Shown here piece by piece: positions 12,401-22,800 of a stretch of DNA of 64,000 bases; position 1 is the first letter of the stretch; each line of letters starts with the position of its first letter. The DNA is taken from positions 161,279-225,278 of the forward strand of contig JAANYP010003722.1 in NCBI GenBank assembly GCA_020465985.1, in the 5' to 3' direction. Both the position numbers and the translations under genes were made by a program. The notes under the pieces are model-generated. The model saw only the letters and a program-made list of their open reading frames with translations. It made no database searches and was not told where the DNA came from. Source of the stretch: Centrapalus pauciflorus. Lineage: Eukaryota > Streptophyta > Magnoliopsida > Asterales > Asteraceae.

Positions 12401-13622
12401 GAAAGAGGCATCTGATTCTAGAAGAAGAAGAAGAAGAAGAAGAAGAAGAAGAGGAAAGTCCTGAAGTTGCTGTCACTATAGCAGCCAAAGGAAAAGAAAA
12501 AGCAGCAGTTGATCCCCAACAGCAGAAAGCAGCAGAGATTAAATTTCACAAAGCCAGGGCCAAAGAAATGGGTCTTCCTATGCACAAATATTTTGAGTTT
12601 AGAGAAGAACAGCTTCAAGCCCTGGAAGCTCTAAGGAAAGAAGAAGAATCTGCCAAAGCTGCTAAGTCTCTTGCACTTCAAGAGGCAAAGAAAATCAAAA
12701 TGTCCTCTCTTGAAGTGCAAAAGAAATTAATGGAAGCTGCTAAGGGATCAGCAGGAGAGAAGGAAGCAGAAAAAGAAAAAGGTGCTCTGGTCTCAGTGAC
12801 CAAAACTCCAGTGCCCTCTGCAAGAGCTCAGTTTCACTTTGACAATCTGGCAAGAAGAAAAGTTCAGGATGTTGCTGATAGAAGGCTTGCCAAGGAAGCA
12901 ATTGTCAAAGTTGTGCCCATATCAAGAAAAGGCAGTCAGTGGAAGTTGAAAATAACCATAATGGGTGCAACAGGCCCAGAACTAGAAACATATGACTACA
13001 CTGATGTTGCACAAATGGGGTACAGAGAATGGATTGAGCTTGCAGTTGCTCTGAGTGAGTCTAAGTCAGAAACTGCTAAGACTGTCAGAGCATATGTCAA
13101 GAAGCTGATGGAGAGGGTGAAGAATCTTGGCCTGATCTCTAAAGAGGTTAGTGAAGGTGTCTATGTGACACAACCAAAAATAAAGGCCAGGAGGACAAGG
13201 AAAGACACTGACCTGGAAGAACTCCTTGTGATGATTGAACAAGGAGACTATGCTGTGGAGATCAAAGAAGTTAACCACAGCCTGCCCAAGGGAGTGGAGT
13301 TTGAAGAAGGAAATGTAATTGAAGAACCTGAGTTGGGGGAATTTTTTGTAGATTCCTTAACCCAGAGAAAGTGTTTTCAGAGAGCTTCAGACCTACACAA
13401 AGTTGGTCTTAAGCAGCTGCAGCCTTCAGAATTGCCAACTCCTTCAGACAGTCCAGCAAATGGAGAGCAGCCATCTGGGATGAGCTGAGAGGTTTTTATG
13501 ACAGAGGTGAGCTTCAAGATCCAAACTTCATGTTTCTCAGAGTTGAAATTCAAGATCTGGAAGAAACAAGGGAGGAACTTGAAAGAATGTTTGAAGAAGG
13601 ACTGCCACCTCCAGTACAGTGA
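9460..13622 (+). pseudogene. SIRE-1 third ORF (env-position protein), broken
   Basis: The start is MAQRNNPFLPVFVGDD, the first ATG after the internal TATA box. Architecture: a ~290-residue globular N-terminal part (contains NYVGKGYDQM, LREVLHLP, NLLRFCGVAEPK), a Pro/Ser/Thr-rich linker, a long heptad-like coiled coil with many Leu/Ser, an acidic poly-Glu tract from a GAA microsatellite at 12418-12455, a charged helix and a conserved C-terminal part (GSQWKLKIT, YREWIELAVALSES). No signal peptide or membrane helix is visible. Lesions include TAA at 9547, a frameshift near 10245, TAA at 10722, disruption between 10725 and 11040, TAG at 12211 and a frameshift near 13425. The family is called envelope-like only by position; its role is unknown. 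Confidence 0.85.
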
Positions 13623-13973
13623 TGTCCATCTACCAAACAGGGTAGGTGAAGAATGGAAGTTGTCCATTAGTTGGACAGGCTTACCATTATCTGCTCCCAA
13701 CACAAACAGTCCAAAATCTGCTGTACATTAGTTGTACTTTAAATTACATATGTTGTAATTTCTCTTTTGCATCAGTTTTAATATACATCAGTACATCTGT
13801 TGTACTTTTGTAAGAACATGTGTTGTGTTATGTAATCAAGAATCAGTGTATATATAAACTGATGTTTTACTTTACTTTGATGTTGCAATTTTATTCCAGC
13901 AAATGTATTGTAAAATTATATGGTGATTTTTGATAAGGTCAGCTTAAACTGGCTATTGCAAACAGGGGGAGAT
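13623..13973 (+). other. SIRE-1 3' untranslated region and polypurine tract
   Basis: The stretch is AT-rich and non-coding between the third ORF and the 3' LTR, with repeated GTACATTAGTTGTAC-like words. It ends in the polypurine tract AAACAGGGGGAGAT at 13960-13973, the plus-strand DNA primer used in reverse transcription. Confidence 0.85.
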
Positions 13974-15109
13974 TGTTAAGCACTTAAGCACAAAAAGGCC
14001 TCAGTCAAACCTGTTCTTCATTTGAGGGGGAGATTTTCAATCAAACCTGTTGATGCATTTGAAGGTTGAATTTAAGGCCTGTAATATGCCTTATTGAAAC
14101 TTGAAAATGATTTGCAATATCAGTCCAAAGCTGTTCACCCTGTTGCATGTGTTGCAACAAAGGCAGTTTGTCCAAGCTGTTCAGTCTGCTGAACAGGCTG
14201 GACATAAACTGTCTACGCTGCTCTACACTGGTGAGCAGCTTGGGCAGTTTTCAAATGTTCTGTTCTTTTTGAACAGAACCTGTTCTTTGTGAACAGGCTA
14301 AACCACTTTATGGAATATGTTTCCAAGTCCTCATGTATTGTTTTTGGCTAGAAGATTAGTTTAAAAAGTCGAAGACAAAGTGGAAATCAGAACTGCTCAG
14401 CCTGCCCAAGTTGTTCTGTTACATGAAGACAAAAGGATATTTGAAAAAGGGTGACAGACCTTTTTCTTATATCAAAATAGGCCTTGACAAAGGAAGAAAG
14501 ACGCAAAGTTGACATTCCTTATTTGGTTAAAGGCAATGCAATAGTAGACAAAGTGAAAAGACAAAAGTTCTGCCCACATGAAGACAAGTCTGCTTTTCAG
14601 AATGTGCAGAAAAGTGTATGTTGTCTTTTCAACAAGACTTCTCCTTTTTCCTTTCGTCCAATGAAGAAGCTTCACTTAGATCCTCTGAGTGAGTATAAAA
14701 AGAAACTTCCAAGGATTGAAAGATTAAGCCAAAAAGCTAAGTGCTGAAGCCAAGAGTGTACGTGCATTCAAGAATATCATTCATGCATGCAAGTCTGCCT
14801 GGATAAAACAGTGTTGTGTGTCTAAGCTGTTCTTATCCAAGCTGTTCCTCTAAGTTATGTAAACACAGTGAGTGATTCTTAGTGAGTGTATTCATTGTAA
14901 CTAGTTTAAGTCTGTCTTAGTCTAGTTAAACATACTGTTGTATCTGTCATCTCAGCTTGAACCTTTCCGCAGTCAAGCTCGTTTGTAATTAACATTTGTT
15001 AATAATACTTACAAACATTGAGAAAATTGGTTGTAGTTTTTAATTTGTTGTATTCACCCCCCCTCTACAGCTTAAGGCTATATACTTGGGAAACCTTTCG
15101 GGACCTACA
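13974..15109 (+). repeat. SIRE-1 3' LTR (1136 bp)
   Basis: It starts TGTTAAGCAC after the polypurine tract and ends GGGACCTACA. A TATA box (TATAAAA, 14694-14700) marks the LTR promoter. The body is rich in AGCTGTTC and GAACAGGCT words. A C-tract (CACCCCCCCTC) near 15055 precedes the end. It aligns over its whole length with the two SIRE-2 LTRs. Confidence 0.95.
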
Positions 15110-15223
15110 GATTTATATCAGTAAAATTGTTTAAGAATGAAAAATGATCCAATTTGCCAAACTTTGATACCTTGTTACGGGGTGTTTTGACAGTGATTTA
15201 AGCAACAATCGAGTAAATGGTAC
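15110..15223 (+). pseudogene. Receptor-kinase gene fragment (intron 12/exon 13), right copy
   Basis: These 114 bp align without gaps to 22867-22980 of the intact gene. By my hand count about six bases differ, all in the first 40; the last ~75 bp look identical, including the splice acceptor TTTTGACAG and the exon start. It follows the SIRE LTR terminus directly and ends at GTAAATGGTAC, after which unrelated copia sequence begins. Confidence 0.92.
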
Positions 15224-16681
15224 CTGAACTGAAATGAACGGTTCGGGTCCTGAACTGATCTTTCTGAAATTCTGATCAAACAAATTCAAGTTTCTTTCGT
15301 AATTCAGATATTCAATTTCATCATACAAAAAGAAATTTGCTTTCTGAGTTTGAGAGAGAAGCAAAGAAATATAATCTGCAATGGGTACCTAAACCACAGT
15401 ACCAGTGGGTACCAAAACCCGTTTTGAGATGGATACCCAAAAGTGCTAACAAGTCTGGATCCAAGTCCAAGTCGGTGTGGATACCAAATACATCTTGAAT
15501 TTTTGTAGAAAAAAGGTTCCTTTTCACATCAGAGTAGAATCCGGGCTTCAATTCAAATGGCTCATGTTCATTTCAGTTCAGGACCCGACCCGTTCTTCAA
15601 ATCAGGAGGGTTCTACTCAGAAAAGGGTAGAACCGGCCTTTATTGGAAATGGTTTTTGTACACATCAGTGCATATCCCGATCTTAAGTTCAAAGAGGCTT
15701 TTAGTTATTTCAGACTAAAACCCGAGCTTCCACAACAATGGCTTCTAATCAATTCTGATTAGAACCCGAGTCTGAAAGACTGATCTTTCTGAAATTCTTG
15801 CCCTGAATTCAACTCTGAAGCTGTATTGACAAAGAGAGAGTTCTATTTTACAATTTTTTGCTCCTGATTTATTTTAATTGAGTTGACTAACTTTGTGTGC
15901 TTATATCCAGGGGGAGTTTCAGACGCACTATAACGAGGACATTTTTTTTTTTCAAAACTGTGTGTATTTTTCACGAAAATATTTTATGCACACATAAAAG
16001 GATTTTTTTAAGCTGAAAAGGGATAATTTTTAAGAATCTTAATTTCTCATTCTCTGAGTATATCATTGAGGTTAATTGATCTAATCTCTTTGATTTTTTA
16101 TAATCTCATTGCTTCTGAGATTCTTTTCGATATTCTCCCATGCATTCTTAATTCTTCCAATTTATTCATACTAAATTCTCCCATTATCTCCCATGAGCTA
16201 ATTCTTTCATGAAAATCTGATTCATTTCATATCATATATCAAATTTTACAGTTCTTTCTGATATTTTCCAACTAATCGTTCCCCATATTCATTCTGAATT
16301 TCATCTCCTACTTCATCTGAGCGAAAAATCCTAATCATTCTTTTTGTGATATCCCATGAGCTGAAATGCTGAACATTATTTTTGCTGACTCCGATTATGA
16401 ACCAAATTGTGTGATAGGCATAAACATCGCTTCTACGGTCTAACCAGAACCGGAAGACCTACCCAAGGAGCAAACCATCTATAGTTTGTGTGTGTGAGAG
16501 TTCTTTAGGTCTATTAGTTGAGAAGTGTCAGTTATCACGGGATACTGACAGGGTCGAGCAGAGGTAAAATGTAAATGAGAGGGGTATATTGATAGGAGAT
16601 GGTGGTGCATCAGATCATGTTTTTGATGTAAAGCTGATTGAATTTATTATTGAAGAGTGAGCCGGAGGGAGCTTAGTTGAA
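15224..16681 (+). mobile_element. Decayed copia fragment in the right inverted arm
   Basis: The plus strand at 15330-15510 reads a Gag-protease linker with QWVPKPQYQWVPKPV and VWIPNT. Further on it is non-coding, with a PPT-like CCAGGGGGAG near 15907 and AT-rich DNA that could be LTR-derived. It contains a 57-bp stretch (15262-15320) that recurs in the opposite orientation at 16685-16741, so the segment appears inverted relative to its continuation on the right. Confidence 0.55.
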
Positions 16682-17850
16682 AATAGATGAAATTGAATAT
16701 CTGAATTACGAAAGAAACTTGAATTTGTTTGATCAGAATTTTGCAAACTCTTCTTTCTAAAAATTTGTCCGGTTCTAGCATGTTTCTGATAATACTTGGT
16801 ATTTTTCCGTGAAGATGTTTTCTGATAAGAATAACCAGTATTTTCAGAATCTTTTGAAAATTTGGATTTCGAAGATTCATCAAGGTAAACCTTGACCCTT
16901 GACCGGAAGATTTTCAATTATTTTATCTTTGCATTTGTTATCTCTAGAAGATACTTAAGTTTACATTCTGAAGATGAATCTAGATTAGGAGTTTCAGTTA
17001 GATTCTTATCATTTTCTGAAAATAAATAAGAATGATCAACTTTATGTTTCAAACAATCATTAGAATTATTAACTTCTGATTCATGTGAAGAAGGAGAAAT
17101 ATGAAATCGTTTAGAACGATGAAGTATTTGATCTTCTAATCATTTGATGATGACCAAATATGAATCTCTGTTATTATCAAATGATTGGTAATCAGTTTTG
17201 AAAGATTGTTCTTATATTAAGAACACCTTTCGTTCATCTTCAAACAATTTAGATTTTGCTTTGAAATCTTGTTCTTTAAGTAAGAACACATTTCTTTCCT
17301 TCTCAAGTAAATCTTTAGTTAACGAAAACTCTTTTTCAAGAGCAAAAGTTTCTTCAGCTTTGTTTGAATCATAATTTTGATTAGAATGATTTGTCTTTGA
17401 AAGTGTTTCTTCAAGATCTTTAACTTTCTTGTAAAGTTCAGATCTTTCAGGCAAAAGATATTTCAGTTGAGTTGCATTCTGAAAATTTGCTTTTTAGAAT
17501 CGTCAAGTTCTTTTGATAATTCATATATTTTCAATTTAAGCACAAAAATATAAGAATTTAAAACTTTCTGGTTTTCTTCAAAATTTAAAAATTGTTCTTT
17601 CAATCTTTTGACATCATGTAAAACAAAAGCTTTATCTTTATTTAATTGAACAAGAACATCGTAATTGCTATTACGAATCTATTCAGATTAAGTAAGTTTT
17701 GCAATCAGCTCAGACTTTGTAAGATTCAAAACTAACTATGATCATTTGTCATTTGAATTGCTGATATTGAATCTTCCAAGATATTTTATGGACTGATGAG
17801 TGATTTCTGATTAATGCTCTAAAAAATGTATTTGTGTATAATCATCCATA
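16682..17850 (-). pseudogene. Copia Gag remnant (coiled-coil part)
   Basis: On the minus strand an 80-residue open piece (17212-17454) reads ELYKKVKDLEETLSK and LEKERNVFLLKEQDFKAKSK. This is the Lys/Glu-rich coiled coil typical of the C-terminal half of Gag in SIRE-like copia elements. Downstream, 16685-16917 continues with ARTGQIFRKKSLQNSDQTNS. Stops and frameshifts interrupt the rest. It is much older than SIRE-1 and SIRE-2. Confidence 0.6.
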
Positions 17851-18144
17851 GAATAAAGGGATGTATCTTTTAAATATTACCATTTTATTTATCAAATAAA
17901 TAAAAGACTAATTATCCCAAATCAAATCATAATTATTTATTATTATTCATTTATTTATCACATAAATAAATAATGCAAATATTGTTGTAAAAAGTATCCA
18001 AAAAATAATACAAATATAGAATAATGTGTTAATTATATTTCTGTGACATCTTATAGAAAATGAATTGAGTTTCATGTTGTCATGTTACACTTGAATGGTC
18101 GCCCCTATCATACCCCTACAAGTCTATGCATGAAAATATGACAT
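17851..18144. other. AT-rich intergenic DNA
   Basis: It has no open frame of note; runs of AAATAAAT and TTTATTTATC. No gene is seen. Confidence 0.6.
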
Positions 18145-18152
18145 ATCAAAAT

Positions 18153-18615
18153 TAGGAGTGTGCAAAAAAAACCAAAAACCAATCTGAACCGAAAAAACCA
18201 AAAAATTGGAACAAAAAAACCAAACCGTTTGGAATTTGAATTTTCAAAAACCAAAAATTTCGGTTTGGTTTTGGTTTGGAGGTCAAAATAAACCGGAAAA
18301 AACCAAACCGAACTGAAATTTTATAATTTTAATATTTATAAATACTCTTCCTTCGTTCTTCATTGTTTTTTATTGAAAGTTTTAACTTTTCAATGTCTAC
18401 ATTTCATTTAAGACTAAAACTCACTTTGAATATTATGATGATTATTATTGTTGTATTATTGTTGCATTTGTATGTTGTCATAGTTTTGAATGATAATATG
18501 ATTTAATGTCTAAATCTTGTTTGTGAAAGAATGCATTAAGTGTTATATATTTTGATTTTATGTATCCATATATATGTTTATTCCAATATATATATATATA
18601 GACTAAATATATATG

Positions 18616-18646
<31 letters not shown>

Positions 18647-18837
18647 TTTTGGTTTTAGATTGAAAGAATTGAAATTGAAAACCATGACAAAGAAAAACCG
18701 AAATCAAACTGAAACCAAAATACAAACCAAAAAAGCAAATCGTTTAAAATCCAAACCGAACGGTTTCTTGAATATAGAAACCGATGTTTCGGTTTGGTTT
18801 TAGGTTTTTTCCAAAAACCGATCCATGCTCACCCCTA
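18153..18837. mobile_element. hAT-type MITE with 8-bp target duplication
   Basis: The ends are TAGGAGTGTGC and the complement of GCTCACCCCTA, imperfect inverted repeats. It is flanked on both sides by the direct repeat ATCAAAAT (18145-18152 and 18838-18845). An 8-bp duplication and TAGGGGTG-like ends fit the hAT superfamily. The interior has many AACCGAAA/CGGTTTGG words near both ends, a GT run followed by a 20-T run (18614-18650), and no transposase. Confidence 0.87.
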
Positions 18838-18845
18838 ATCAAAAT

Positions 18846-19856
18846 AATCTTCATTTTTTAATATCTATAGAAAACATAATTTTTTATATTTTTATAGGCA
18901 CACGTTGCATTTTATTTATCTCTAACAAAATTTAAACAAAAAATGGATTATGAACTTATTTTATTGTGTTTCGATTTTCATAAATTTAGTTTTTAAAATA
19001 ATGATTAGTTAAAGATAAATGAAAATTTAATTTGATATGTTTTTATTATTAGTAAAATAAAAAGTCGCTGCTATTATTGGTAAAAATATAAAACATTGTT
19101 GCTATTATTGGTAAAAAGATATAAGTTGTTGGTATTAATGGATGGTAACCTGATATAGCAGGTTTCTAGGTCAAAAGTTGGTATAATCGGTAAAAAATGT
19201 AAAAGTTGTTACTATTATTGATAAAAAAATAAATAATGTGGGTATAAACGGTAAAACTACAAAAAGTTGCTATTTTTGGCATATAACCGTTATATAAATT
19301 ATAAAGTTGATGTTCAATGTAAATTTACAACAATAAAAAATAATTTAAGGAGTACAGTTCAACGGTATTATATCCTTTTATCACCACCACTTGAGTCTTG
19401 ACATATATATTTACAGAGCTTAGGGATGAAAGTCGCTCTCAATCAAACCCTATAACACTACAAAAACAAATTTAACCCATCCATCTTTGAACCATTCAAT
19501 TCCAAACCTCTTCAACATAGTCCAAAGCCTATTTGATCCAGATTTAACACGTGCCAACACACCGTTGGCTAGCTCTTCATATTCTACAACTTCAAGAAAC
19601 AACCAAACCCAGTTGACCATTCATGTCTTCCTCATACTTTTTCCACTTGCTATATATTTTAGTTAAATTATTCGTCAATCAATTTAATTATGCATTTTCT
19701 TTATAATGTATATAAAATATTAAGTCAATTATAGACCAAGTCAATGGAAGCAATGTGATGTGATTAGGAAATACGAAGTTGCATTGATTAATATATGGAT
19801 ATCAGGTATATAATTTCCTTGTCATTTCGAAGCTACATTTTAGTTACTTTGGAGAA
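18846..19856 (+). promoter_or_regulatory. Upstream region of the receptor kinase gene
   Basis: This ~1 kb of AT-rich DNA lies between the hAT MITE and the start codon. It includes a minisatellite (19060-19280). Possible TATA boxes are GTATATAAAAT near 19709 and CTATATATTTT near 19649, but neither is decisive. Confidence 0.4.
19060..19280 (+). repeat. Degenerate minisatellite, ~28-40 bp unit
   Basis: About six or seven diverged copies of a unit like GTTGCTATTATTGGTAAAAA occur in a row, for example at 19099, 19205 and 19267. They lie 0.6-0.8 kb upstream of the receptor kinase start. Confidence 0.7.
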
Positions 19857-22800
19857 ATGGGTGAAAAATTTCGGCAGTTCCTCGTAATCATTTTCATACA
19901 AATTTACATAACAGTAGCTCAGAAGAATAACGATCGTAAGTTCATACACTATGTTTATCGATTGTTTATGGATTATGTGTTTGGCTTTTGTAGTTCTTGA
20001 AATCTTGGATATTTCCATGGTGTAGGTGTAGCTCTTCTGGCTCTCAAGAGTGCATGGAATAATACACCGTCTAGCTGGAACGATGGCTCAGACATATGTG
20101 GTGGCGGTTGGGAGGGTATCAAGTGCACCAATTCTCGTATTACATCGTTGTGAGTTATTCAATTTCACCAAAGTGTAACATACTTTAATTGTAGGTTAAT
20201 TGCTATAATTGTAACTCCTTAAACACAGAATGCTATAATTGGTAATGTGTAATTAGATTGCTACGATTGCTAAAAATAATTAAGGAGCAGATTCTATAGT
20301 TAGTAAAATCATGAAATTTAACAATGTAATTTACAGAAATTCTATCTTCTGACAATGACAGTTAACCCTTTTAGTAACAGAAAGTAAGGTTATTTTCATT
20401 TAACTTCTAGAACTTTGTCAACCATGGGATTGACTGGTGGCCTACCTGGAGACATCGGACAATTGACTGAATTACAGATCTTGTAAGTTCTTAGATATGA
20501 CATATATTGTCTTTCAATACTTTCATATAGTGGTGTCTTGTCAGCAGTTCTATACGTTTTGTTTTTATGTTGTAGGGATCTATCTTACAATACAAGATTG
20601 TCTGGATCAGTCACATCAGCAATTGGGAATTTGAGGAAATTAACAAACTTGTAAGAAATTTAACAATCGATTTGATGGAAACGACGTGGTTTTTACCTTT
20701 TTGGTATTATACACTTGTACATTTGTTCTTTGTCAGAATCCTTGTTGGTTGCGGTTTCACTGGTCCGATTCCAGACATCTTTGGAAATCTTCAAAGGCTT
20801 TACATATTGTAAGAAACTTTCTACACGGTTACCAACTCCCTAACCACCCCCACCCCATCCTACCTAATGTCATTGACTCGGAAATTGGTATCGGGCAGAT
20901 CTCTGAATGACAATAGCTTCACTGGATCCATTCCACCTTCGATTGGTTATCTTAAAAATCTTTATTGGTTGGATCTAACTTCAAACAAGCTCACAGGTAC
21001 TATTCCTGTTTCCAACGGGATAACGGCTGGTCTTGATATGTTGACTCATACGAAACACTTGTACGTATAACGTCTATTGTTTTGCTTAACAAGGAGTTTG
21101 GATTTGCTTTACGATGATAATTATTAGCTTTTTGTGTTTTAAAACACACAGAAAGATGAAAAGAGAATATTTTGCAAGCAAAATCATTTTCCTTGTGTAA
21201 GTTTTGGTTTACTTTTTAAAACATTAGTTTTATAAAAATTTAATTTGTAGCTCTGTAGCACTTTTGAAAACGAACTTTAACAAAACACAAATCCAAACAC
21301 CTTTAAATTGGCTTGTAAAACAAAATCCGCTCATGTTTTATTGTTTTTCAGTCACCTAGGAGACAACCAACTTTCGGGTGATATCCCTACTCAGCTTTTT
21401 AGCTCAGATATGAATCTAATTCATCTGTACGTTTCAATCTAGTGAGAGATCATATGACATTTTAGAAGACATTTTAGAACTGAAAGAAATTAACTGACTC
21501 TCGAGTATTGTACTTGATCAGGTTATTTGAGAACAACAAGTTTACGGGAAACATTCCTTCGACGCTCGGACTTGTTAAGTCTCTGGAGGTCGTGTGAGTA
21601 TCATTGTTTACCCAAATTTGATTATTAATTTATAGTTTTAATTCTTTTTTAAATTAAGATGTGTTCTCTTGAATCAGCCGGCTTGATAGAAACTCTTTGA
21701 GTGGCAATGTTCCCACAAACATCAACAACCTCACCAATGTGACTGAAATGTAAATTCGACAAACTTTAACATTTGCCGTGTGTTCGACTCATGGATTAAA
21801 ATTCAAAGAAATTGGAAACTGAACTAGAATTTAAAGGAATTAAAATTAAAATGAATTGGATTTGAAAGTTTTAATTATTACGTTTAGAAAGCTATGAAAG
21901 GAATTAGAATTTAAGGAACAATAGTGGTGGTGGTGGCTGCAACGGTGGTGGTGGTGTAGGACATGGCTGTGGAAGTGGAAGTGGTGGCACCGCAAGGTGG
22001 TTTTGGTGATGGCGAGAGGTGAGATGGCGGCAGCAACAACCACACTGGTGGTGATGCAAGAGGGTGGTGGTGGATGATGATAGTAGTGATGATGGTGGTG
22101 GTTTAGGACATGATATTCAAGGTCGGCTAGAAATTGGATAGGGTAGTTGCCCGGGTTATGAAATTTGCAATCCAAATATGCCAATTAATTGAATATAAAT
22201 TCCAATTTTCTTTACAAATTAGCTAGTGGTGGCAAATCCGGCTCATTTAGTCAAACGGGCGGACGACTAAAAGACAAAATTCTTTAAAAAAATTTCAAAA
22301 ACAAATTGTAGCTTAATTTTTACTGCAGGTCATTTTGAGCCTCCAGCCCGTTTGTCCCATTGCGTCGAAATTGCCACATCTACTAAATCCGCGAGTCAAA
22401 CAGCGTTCCATTTCCTACTTTTTGTTTTAGCTTACACCTTATATAAAGTTCGGAAAATTTCTTCCTTAGGTTCCTGTCTAACAATAAACTGACAGGCCCT
22501 GTGCCCGATCTCAGGGGCATGAACCTTCTCAACTATTTGTAAGTAACAATTAATACCACCTTTATCGTAACAAAGTCTTAATGGTAGAAACAATCTATCA
22601 CGATCCCACATTTTCAGAGACTTGAGCAATAATTTGTTCGATCAATCGGATATTCCTCCATGGTTTTCAACTCTACAATCCTTGACAACCCTGTAAGCAA
22701 AAATAATGTTTTTGAATTAATTAGCATCTCAATTTAGACCGAAAATGGATAGATTAATTTACCTTGGGATGTTTTTATCGCAGTAAGATGCACAGTACAA

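Larger units (their letters stand above)
2312..15109 (+). mobile_element. SIRE-1: Ty1/copia SIRE/Maximus-type retrotransposon with a third ORF
   Basis: Order: truncated 5' LTR, primer binding site, gag, pol (PR-IN-RT-RH), a spacer with a TATA box, a long env-position ORF, polypurine tract and a complete 3' LTR. The copia order with integrase before RT, the large Gag coiled coil and the extra 3' ORF place it in the SIRE/Maximus lineage. All three ORFs carry stops or frameshifts, so it is not autonomous. The first ~780 bp of its 5' LTR are replaced by inverted LTR sequence, and no target duplication can be recognised. Confidence 0.93.
14399..16690. repeat. Right arm of the ~2.3-kb inverted repeat
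   Basis: It is inverted relative to 21-2311, with about 12 kb of SIRE-1 between the arms. It covers the last part of the 3' LTR, the receptor kinase scrap and a copia fragment. The outer end falls at about 16681, exactly where copia sequence of opposite orientation begins. Confidence 0.93.

Noticed and set aside
9460..13622. True retroviral-type envelope
   Set aside because: No signal peptide, membrane helix or fusion-like hydrophobic stretch in either copy.
18540..18803. 87-codon ORF
   Set aside because: It lies inside the hAT MITE and is made of TATA, GT and T runs plus AACC words.
21846..22184. His-rich 112-codon minus-strand ORF
   Set aside because: It is the complement of GGT repeats in intron 9 of the receptor kinase; no gene features.
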